A DNA stretch of 10,776 nucleotides from O2-02-FULL-42-9 sp038043025 (lineage in GTDB: Bacteria; Pseudomonadota; Gammaproteobacteria; UBA12402), in contig JBBTCW010000069.1 in assembly GCA_038043025.1 (NCBI GenBank), forward strand, positions 1 to 10,776, written 5' to 3'. The notes under the pieces were generated by a model. That model was not told the origin of the DNA. It was given only the letters and a program-made list of their open reading frames with translations, and ran no database searches. The position numbers and the translations under genes are program-made. Of this stretch, positions 6,352 through 10,776 are shown piece by piece. How positions within the stretch are numbered: the first letter of the stretch is position 1; every line of letters begins with the position of its first letter.

Positions 6352-6891
6352 CTAAAAACAATGCAAGGGTTTTCCTTCGCTATCTTCATCGATTCCATCA
6401 TGATTTTTATCCTGAGAAAGCCGAACTCGACCGCTTTGAATCACAAAAATGGCCTTTGCAAAATGAGGGTCACGATTCGCGGGGCAATAATAAAAAGTAC
6501 CATTTTGGTGATTTGTAAAGCCTTGGCTCGTCATTTGCAGATAAGGAGATTGTGGATAACCATGCCAGGACAACGTACCTGATTTGGGTGAAAAAACCTT
6601 TAAAATTCGCTCGGGGCGCTCTGGACTACCTGTAATCACCATATATCCCTGACGCCAGGCCATATCACAATCATATCCATCCCGACTGGGACAGATCGTT
6701 ACTATCGCACGATAGCGAATCGCTGCGCTGCGCGCCAAAAATAATGCATGATATAATTGATAAACCACTGCATCGCGTCGACTTTGCATGATCCAGCTAT
6801 GACACGATGGAATCGCAACAGCACTCAAAATGCCAATTATCGCCAGAACGATAATCAGTTCATACAGTGTAAAAGCGGTTTTTTTAATCAT
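6352..6891 (-). CDS. fimT: GspH/FimT-family minor (pseudo)pilin
   Basis: This is a type IV pilin-like protein of 179 aa. A short basic leader is followed by the prepilin processing motif and hydrophobic helix: cleavage is expected between A6 and F7 in KKTA|FTLYELIIVLAIIG, with the conserved Glu at mature position 5 (E11). The -1 residue is Ala instead of the usual Gly, which prepilin peptidases can tolerate. The globular part shows FimT/GspH hallmarks: RSAAIRYRAIVTICPSRDG with DCDMAWRQGYMVI (about 53-86), and a late region with GTFYYCP, IFVIQSGRVRLS and a final C. Such proteins prime assembly of type IV pili or type II secretion pseudopili at the inner membrane. It is the first gene of the fimT/icmD-like/eexN-like unit and is divergent from nadE with 50 bases between starts. 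No good Shine-Dalgarno precedes the ATG. Family call is firm; the gene symbol is by best resemblance. Confidence 0.85.
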   Translation of the reverse strand: MIKKTAFTLYELIIVLAIIGILSAVAIPSCHSWIMQSRRDAVVYQLYHALFLARSAAIRYRAIVTICPSRDGYDCDMAWRQGYMVITGSPERPERILKVFSPKSGTLSWHGYPQSPYLQMTSQGFTNHQNGTFYYCPANRDPHFAKAIFVIQSGRVRLSQDKNHDGIDEDSEGKPLHCF

Positions 6892-6941
6892 AAATTGGTG
6901 TTAGTATTGCCAAACTGCAGGCCAATATACAGAGAAACTCT
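6892..6941. promoter_or_regulatory. Divergent intergenic region fimT/nadE
   Basis: Only 50 bases separate the two start codons, so any promoters for fimT (minus) and nadE (plus) must overlap here or lie inside the opposing gene. On the plus strand TATACA (6926-6931) and on the minus strand TATATT in the same place are -10-like, but neither has a well-spaced -35. AGAGAAA just before the nadE ATG is its likely ribosome site. Confidence 0.3.
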
Positions 6942-8498
6942 ATGCGCATAGCCATCGGACAACTCAACTTTAAAGTCGGCGCAATTGCTGCCAACGCTGA
7001 AAAAATTATTAACGCACTGCAACTGGCACGCGATCAACATCATGCTGATTTAATTATTTTTCCTGAACTGGCATTGACCGGCTATCCGCTCGAAGATTTA
7101 TTGCATCGATCCTATTTGTTTACAGTTGTCGACAGCGCATTATCCAAAATAAAATCAGTCTCAACAGGCATCGATGTGATAGTGGGTTTTCCAGAAAAAA
7201 CAACGGCAGGAATATTTAATAGTGCGGTTTGGATCAGAGAACGAAAAGAGCTTATCACGTATCGCAAACAAAAACTACCCAACTATGGTGTTTTTGATGA
7301 GCTGCGTTATTTTAAACCGGGTAATAAATCGACCGTCATTGAATTGCACGGCATTAAATTTGGATTATTGATTTGTGAAGATGCGTGGTACGATGATCCG
7401 GTTTCACACAGCGCAGATGTGATGATCACCATCAATGCATCGCCCTATTCTATTTATAAATTTGAACAACGTCGAGCTGTCTTGCAAAAACACCACAAGC
7501 CAATACTTTATGCGAACTTAGTTGGCGGGCAAGATGAATTAGTATTCGATGGCCGATCATTCATGATGGATAAATCCGGACAAATTTGTGCGCAAGCAAG
7601 CGCGTTTGCCGAAGAACTTTTTGTCTTCGAGTTAGATCGCACGCCCATTCCTGAGAAAGACACCTCTATCTCAGCCGATATCTATCAAGCCTTAACATTA
7701 GGGGTTAAAGATTATGTCACTAAAAATAATTTTCCGGGCGTGCTGATGGGTTTGTCAGGCGGCATTGATTCGGCATTAACATTAAGCATCGCCGTTGATG
7801 CGTTAGGCGCCGATAACGTGACCGCGGTGTTTATGCCATCACAATATTCTGCTGACATCAGTGAAAAAGATAGTCGCCAACAAGCTGATATGCTCGGGGT
7901 TGAATATCAAGTAATTCCGATCGATGACATGTTTCAGCAAGCACTCAAAACATTGGCGTTCAACACAAAACCCAGTGTCGCAGAAGAAAATTTGCAAGCA
8001 CGCATTCGCGGCATGATATTGATGGCGCTTTCCAATAAAACGGGCCGATTAGTTTTATCGACCGGCAATAAAAGCGAAATGGCCGTGGGCTATTCCACTT
8101 TATATGGTGACATGGTCGGTGGTTTTTGTGTATTAAAAGATGTATTTAAAATGATGGTGTATCAATTAGCGAATTATCGCAATCAATTATCATTCGCTAT
8201 TCCACAACGCGTCATTGATCGACCGCCCTCAGCCGAATTAGCACCGAACCAAATCGATCAAGATACTCTACCGCCGTATGAAATACTCGATGCGATTTTA
8301 ACTTTATTTATCGAAAAAGATCTGGACGTTGACGCCATTATCGCACAAGGGTTTGATGAAAAAATCGTCCGAAAAGTTATAACGATGGTCTTAAAAAATG
8401 AATACAAACGTCGACAAGCCCCTCCCGGTGTTCGCATTACCGAAAAAGCCTTCGGCCGCGATCGACGATATCCGATAACGTCGGGGTATTTTGTTTGA
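6942..8498 (+). CDS. nadE: Glutamine-dependent NAD+ synthetase
   Basis: The enzyme catalyses the last step of NAD biosynthesis: ATP-dependent amidation of nicotinic acid adenine dinucleotide, with ammonia released from glutamine by its own glutaminase domain. The 518-aa protein has an N-terminal nitrilase-type amidase domain (about 1-235) with the full triad E42 (FPELALTGYP), K109 (YRKQKLPNYGVFDE) and C145 (GLLICEDAW). The C-terminal synthetase domain (about 245-518) has the PP-loop SGGIDS (272-277) and the conserved STGNKSEMAVGYSTLYGDMVGGF. The tail RRQAPPGVRIT...FGRDRRYPI is typical. Length and motifs indicate a full, active enzyme. It is divergent from fimT. Its stop codon overlaps the -35 box of the following toxin-antitoxin promoter, and no terminator is seen between them, so read-through into the antitoxin is possible. 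Confidence 0.98.
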   Translation: MRIAIGQLNFKVGAIAANAEKIINALQLARDQHHADLIIFPELALTGYPLEDLLHRSYLFTVVDSALSKIKSVSTGIDVIVGFPEKTTAGIFNSAVWIRERKELITYRKQKLPNYGVFDELRYFKPGNKSTVIELHGIKFGLLICEDAWYDDPVSHSADVMITINASPYSIYKFEQRRAVLQKHHKPILYANLVGGQDELVFDGRSFMMDKSGQICAQASAFAEELFVFELDRTPIPEKDTSISADIYQALTLGVKDYVTKNNFPGVLMGLSGGIDSALTLSIAVDALGADNVTAVFMPSQYSADISEKDSRQQADMLGVEYQVIPIDDMFQQALKTLAFNTKPSVAEENLQARIRGMILMALSNKTGRLVLSTGNKSEMAVGYSTLYGDMVGGFCVLKDVFKMMVYQLANYRNQLSFAIPQRVIDRPPSAELAPNQIDQDTLPPYEILDAILTLFIEKDLDVDAIIAQGFDEKIVRKVITMVLKNEYKRRQAPPGVRITEKAFGRDRRYPITSGYFV

Positions 8499-8523
8499 CA
8501 AGCAAGTGCTCAGGGATTACACT
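8495..8523 (+). promoter_or_regulatory. Promoter of the toxin-antitoxin operon
   Basis: A perfect -35 TTGACA (8495-8500) and a -10 TACACT (8518-8523) are separated by exactly 17 bases, placing the start near 8530. The -35 overlaps the TGA stop codon of nadE (8496-8498). This is the best sigma70 match in the window. Confidence 0.7.
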
Positions 8524-8531
8524 TATAACTA

Positions 8532-8548
8532 GACTAGACTGACTAGTC
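8532..8548 (+). promoter_or_regulatory. Probable antitoxin operator palindrome
   Basis: GACTAG (8532-8537) and CTAGTC (8543-8548) form a perfect 6-bp inverted repeat around ACTGA, within a cluster of ACTAG/ACTGA repeats. It lies directly downstream of the predicted transcription start and upstream of GAGG (8557-8560), the antitoxin ribosome site. Phd/YefM-type antitoxins usually repress their own operon by binding such palindromes, so binding here is inferred. Confidence 0.5.
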
Positions 8549-8568
8549 ATAATAGAGAGGACAAGGTT

Positions 8569-8811
8569 ATGCAATCATGGCAATTACAGGAAGCTAAAGC
8601 TCATTTTAGCAAAGTAGTCAAAGAGGCCATCCTTAAAGGCCCACAGGATATTACAGTCCGCGGCGAACCTGCCGTTGTTATTTTGTCGTGGGCTGACTAC
8701 AAAAAATTACAAAAAACAAAACCCTCTTTGGTTGAATTTATGCGGCAGTCCCCTCTTGTAGGCATTTCGCTCAATTTATCCCGAGATCAATCAATGTATT
8801 ATCTGAATTAG
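8569..8811 (+). CDS. Phd/YefM-family antitoxin
   Basis: This 80-aa type II antitoxin has an N-terminal DNA-binding Phd/YefM fold (about 1-50) with the family pattern WQLQEAKAHFSKVVKEA, then GPQDITVRGEPAVVILSWADYKKL. The C-terminal toxin-binding tail follows, with SLVEFMRQSPLVGISLNLSRDQS. The ATG at 8569 has GAGG 8 bases upstream. The last residues after RDQS read MYYLN and stop, which does not resemble the usual family ending. The sequence there fits a small deletion that fused the antitoxin 3' end to codon 7 or so of the toxin in another frame. Most of the toxin-binding segment is kept, so the protein may still be functional as a DNA-binding repressor. Neighbour: the damaged VapC-type toxin reading frame, which is entered in the -1 frame. 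Confidence 0.9.
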   Translation: MQSWQLQEAKAHFSKVVKEAILKGPQDITVRGEPAVVILSWADYKKLQKTKPSLVEFMRQSPLVGISLNLSRDQSMYYLN

Positions 8812-9182
8812 TACGAAAAAAACCCTCTCAAAAAGTATTGGCCTGGTTTGATAATATCCCAAACGAGGCATTATATCTGAGCGTCTTATCGCTTGGAGAA
8901 ATTCGCAAAGGTATTGAAATGCTTAAACCCAGCAAACGCAAAGAAAAATTAAAAATATGGTTAGAACATGAATTACCAAATTGGTTTGACGAACGCATTA
9001 TACCCATTGATCAGCCTATCGCAGATCGTTGGGGCAGATTACTTAACGAGATGCAACGCCCCCTTCCTGCGATTGATAGTTTATTGGCGGCAACAGCGCT
9101 TCGTTATGATCTTCGCTTGGTCACCCGAAACGAACATGATTTTGTTTTTCCCGGATTAGATATCATTAATCCATGGTTATAA
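8793..9182 (+). pseudogene. VapC/FitB-type PIN-domain toxin, 5'-truncated
   Basis: The frame encodes a PIN-domain ribonuclease toxin whose recognisable homology starts at NVLSELVRKKPSQKVLAWF (from 8793) and continues through EALYLSVLSLGEIRKGIE, PIDQPIADRWGRL, PAIDSLLAATALRYDL and VTRNEHDF to a normal end INPWL. Full-length relatives are about 138-140 aa and begin M-x-x-L-D-T-N-V; here everything before NV is missing, including the start codon and the first catalytic Asp. The other acidic residues remain (counted from TTG 8838: E21, D80, D101). No ATG or GTG start exists in frame back to the stop at 8733; the first possible start is TTG at 8838, giving 114 aa without a ribosome site and without the first beta-strand. 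I therefore call it a pseudogene, probably inactive. The stop codon is one base before the dacB start. Confidence 0.75.
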
Positions 9183-9183
9183 T

Positions 9184-10605
9184 ATGAAAAAGATTCTTAA
9201 CCCATTGGTATTATGGCTCTGCAGTCTTAGCAGTGCTTTTGCGTTGTCGACACTCAATGTGGATCAGCTCGCTCAACAATATATTCCCAGTGCATATATC
9301 GGCATCGTTGTCATGGATGCAAAAAATGGACAGATACTCTATTCGCGAAATGCCAACAAAGATTTTTCACCCGCGAGCACGACAAAAGTGCTCGCCGCTT
9401 TTGCTGCCTTGGTGCAATTAGGACCGAACTATACTTATAAAACACAAGCATTAATCGATGTGACCCAATTAAAAAACCATATATTGCATGGCGACCTCAC
9501 CCTGCAATTCAACGGCGACCCCTCGCTTACCTCAGAAGATGTCAAAGAATTAGTTAAAATGCTATTGTCTGCAGGCATTCAAGAAATCGACGGCAACATT
9601 ATATTAGACAACACACGCTTCCAAGGCTCCCCTTATCCATTGGGTATCGAATATGAAGATGTGAATTGGTATTACAGTGCGCCCGCCACCAGCATTATCA
9701 TTGATCAAAACAAAGCAACCATCCAACTTATTCCCGCGCATAAAATCGGTCAAAAAGCCACGATCAAATTTAAACAAAACGCACAATATATGACTTGGAA
9801 TAATCAAGTCATAACGGTATCTGAAAAACAAGCGGCACATCATTGTCAATTGATATTGGAAGTGAGCGATAAAAATCAGGTACATTTAAGTGGCTGCTGG
9901 CCGATTCGCGGCGCCGCATCGGAACTTGATATCGTCGTTAAAAATCCGACGTTATTTGCCCAAAAAATTATTCAAGAAAATTTAACAAAATATAAGATCA
10001 AATTTAATGGACATTTTGTCACAGGAAAAACGCCCAAGCTCGCCAAGCGCCAAGTCGCGTATCATGAATCCGCGCCCATCAGCAAACTGATTAAAACAAT
10101 GCTCAAAGATTCCAATAATTTATATGCGCGTATTTTAGGAAAAACATTGGGCGAAAAAATTTTTCAAAATCCCTCTATTCAAGAGGGAGCGAATGCGATT
10201 AAGAAAATTTTATTTGAACGCTTCAACGTAAATTTAAATGGCTCCAAAATTTATGATACTGCCGGAACGGGTTATACATTATTAACACCGATGCAAATGG
10301 CTCAAACATTATATGCCGCCTATCATTCGCCCTATAAAACAACATTGATCGACGCCCTGCCCAAGTCGGGCTGGCTCACCGATGGGACATTTGAACAAGA
10401 TTATATTTACAAAAAATATTTACCGCCGCATGTGTATGCGAAAACCGGCTCGATGAAAAGCACCTCAACACTCGCCGGTTACATTACAACAAAAAAAGGA
10501 AAGACATTAATCTTTACGATTTATACAAATCATGTCGCCGAACCATTAAAATACGCCCGCAAAATGCAGACGAGGATTTGTAAAGAGTTGCAGGAAATGT
10601 ATTAA
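9184..10605 (+). CDS. dacB: D-alanyl-D-alanine carboxypeptidase/endopeptidase (PBP4)
   Basis: This periplasmic peptidase of family S13 (low-molecular-mass class C penicillin-binding protein) trims the terminal D-Ala and cleaves D-Ala-mDAP cross-links in peptidoglycan. The 473 aa compares with 477 in E. coli. A signal peptide (1 to about 20, KKILNPLVLWLCSLSSAFA) precedes the catalytic domain. Its motifs are SxxK S65-T-T-K68 in DFSPASTTKVLAAFAAL, SxN S310-N-N in MLKDSNNLYARILG, and KTG 420-422 in VYAKTGSMKSTSTLAGY. The large insertion between the first two motifs is characteristic of class C. All active-site residues are present. The ATG lies one base after the toxin stop, has no Shine-Dalgarno, and is directly preceded by TATAAT (9178-9183); how it is expressed is unclear, either by coupling to the upstream frame or from a promoter inside it. 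Confidence 0.96.
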   Translation: MKKILNPLVLWLCSLSSAFALSTLNVDQLAQQYIPSAYIGIVVMDAKNGQILYSRNANKDFSPASTTKVLAAFAALVQLGPNYTYKTQALIDVTQLKNHILHGDLTLQFNGDPSLTSEDVKELVKMLLSAGIQEIDGNIILDNTRFQGSPYPLGIEYEDVNWYYSAPATSIIIDQNKATIQLIPAHKIGQKATIKFKQNAQYMTWNNQVITVSEKQAAHHCQLILEVSDKNQVHLSGCWPIRGAASELDIVVKNPTLFAQKIIQENLTKYKIKFNGHFVTGKTPKLAKRQVAYHESAPISKLIKTMLKDSNNLYARILGKTLGEKIFQNPSIQEGANAIKKILFERFNVNLNGSKIYDTAGTGYTLLTPMQMAQTLYAAYHSPYKTTLIDALPKSGWLTDGTFEQDYIYKKYLPPHVYAKTGSMKSTSTLAGYITTKKGKTLIFTIYTNHVAEPLKYARKMQTRICKELQEMY

Positions 10606-10607
10606 CT

Positions 10608-10665
10608 CTCCGCTTCAAACATCTACGAACAGGTCGATCGAAGCGGAGGTCGGTTCGAAATGACG
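10608..10665. repeat. Palindromic repeat fragment downstream of dacB
   Basis: CTCCGCTTC (10608-10616) and GAAGCGGAG (10640-10648) form a 9-bp perfect stem around a 23-base loop, followed by GGTTCGAAATGACG. Read on the minus strand this gives CGTCATTTCGAACC...CCGCTTCGATCGACC, which resembles the dispersed GTCATTTCGA-type repeats of many intracellular and environmental proteobacteria. There is no T-run directly after the stem, so it is not a classic terminator, though it may stabilise or end the dacB transcript. Confidence 0.5.
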
Positions 10666-10676
10666 TAAAAAAGAGC

Positions 10677-10758
10677 CGTCATCCCGGAAAATGCGAAGCA
10701 TTTATCCGGGATCCAGGGAACGCTTTAGTTGCGCACTTCGATTCTCCTGGATTCCGGA
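10677..10758. repeat. Dispersed palindromic element (GTCATCCCGG type)
   Basis: The element starts CGTCATCCCGGA. A strong hairpin pairs ATCCCGGAAAATGC (10681-10694) with GCATTT-A-TCCGGGAT (10698-10712) around GAA with one bulged A. In addition TCCGGGATCCAGG (10705-10717) and CCTGGATTCCGGA (10746-10758) are inverted copies with one mismatch, giving an alternative larger fold. ATGACG (10660-10665) and CGTCAT (10677-10682) also face each other, suggesting adjoining or nested elements. The composition is more GC-rich than the neighbouring genes. It resembles dispersed repeats of the 'GTCATCCCGG..TCCGGGATCCAGG' kind; mobility cannot be judged from one copy. The last bases to the window end contain a TTGCGCAA palindrome and no gene. 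Confidence 0.65.
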
Positions 10759-10776
10759 CATTGTTGCGCAACGGCG

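Noticed and set aside
6309..6401. 31-residue N-terminal extension of the IcmD-like protein
   Set aside because: It would overlap fimT and read through a near-perfect GGGGAGG ribosome site that belongs to the ATG at 6308.
8785..8811. Programmed -1 frameshift joining antitoxin and toxin into one protein
   Set aside because: The toxin frame is -1 to the antitoxin, but no slippery heptamer or stimulatory structure is seen at the overlap; a simple deletion explains the arrangement better.
9604..9885. 93-codon minus-strand ORF inside dacB
   Set aside because: It is antisense to the class C insertion region of an intact PBP4 and shows no family resemblance or start signals.

Overview
The window looks like a chromosomal segment of an AT-rich gammaproteobacterium, most likely of the Legionellales (Legionella/Coxiella/Aquicella-like). 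This rests on gene content rather than a marker gene: a bacterial Smc (not MukB) directly upstream of zipA, a small protein resembling IcmD/DotP of Dot/Icm secretion, an EexN-like lipoprotein, and dispersed palindromic repeats starting with GTCATCCCGG. No rRNA, tRNA, CRISPR, insertion sequence or phage gene was recognised.

Layout. The left two thirds are read on the minus strand. From the divergence point at 6892-6941 leftwards come a FimT/GspH-type minor pilin, an 81-aa IcmD-like membrane protein and an EexN-like lipoprotein (a compact three-gene unit); then smc and zipA (chromosome condensation and FtsZ anchoring); then, after a 426-base gap, ilvE (branched-chain aminotransferase), whose last codons lie beyond position 1. 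On the plus strand come nadE (glutamine-dependent NAD+ synthetase), a Phd/YefM antitoxin with a 5'-damaged VapC-type toxin, dacB (PBP4), and a tail of palindromic repeats up to the window edge.

The most interesting region is the gap between zipA and ilvE. On the ilvE strand it holds a good promoter, a 29-codon ORF with seven AUA isoleucine codons in runs of four and three, and, starting at its stop codon, a strong intrinsic terminator. This reads as an isoleucine-responsive attenuator for ilvE. A sequence nearly identical to the terminator's 3' arm lies just upstream of the leader ORF and could act as an antiterminator strand, although the geometry differs from the enterobacterial model.

The second point of interest is the toxin-antitoxin locus. 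It keeps a near-consensus promoter overlapping the nadE stop codon and a palindrome suited to be an operator. A small deletion at the antitoxin-toxin junction appears to have removed the toxin's start codon and first catalytic aspartate. The third is the fimT/icmD-like/eexN-like cluster, which puts two secretion- or conjugation-type small proteins next to a pilin with no other secretion genes in view.
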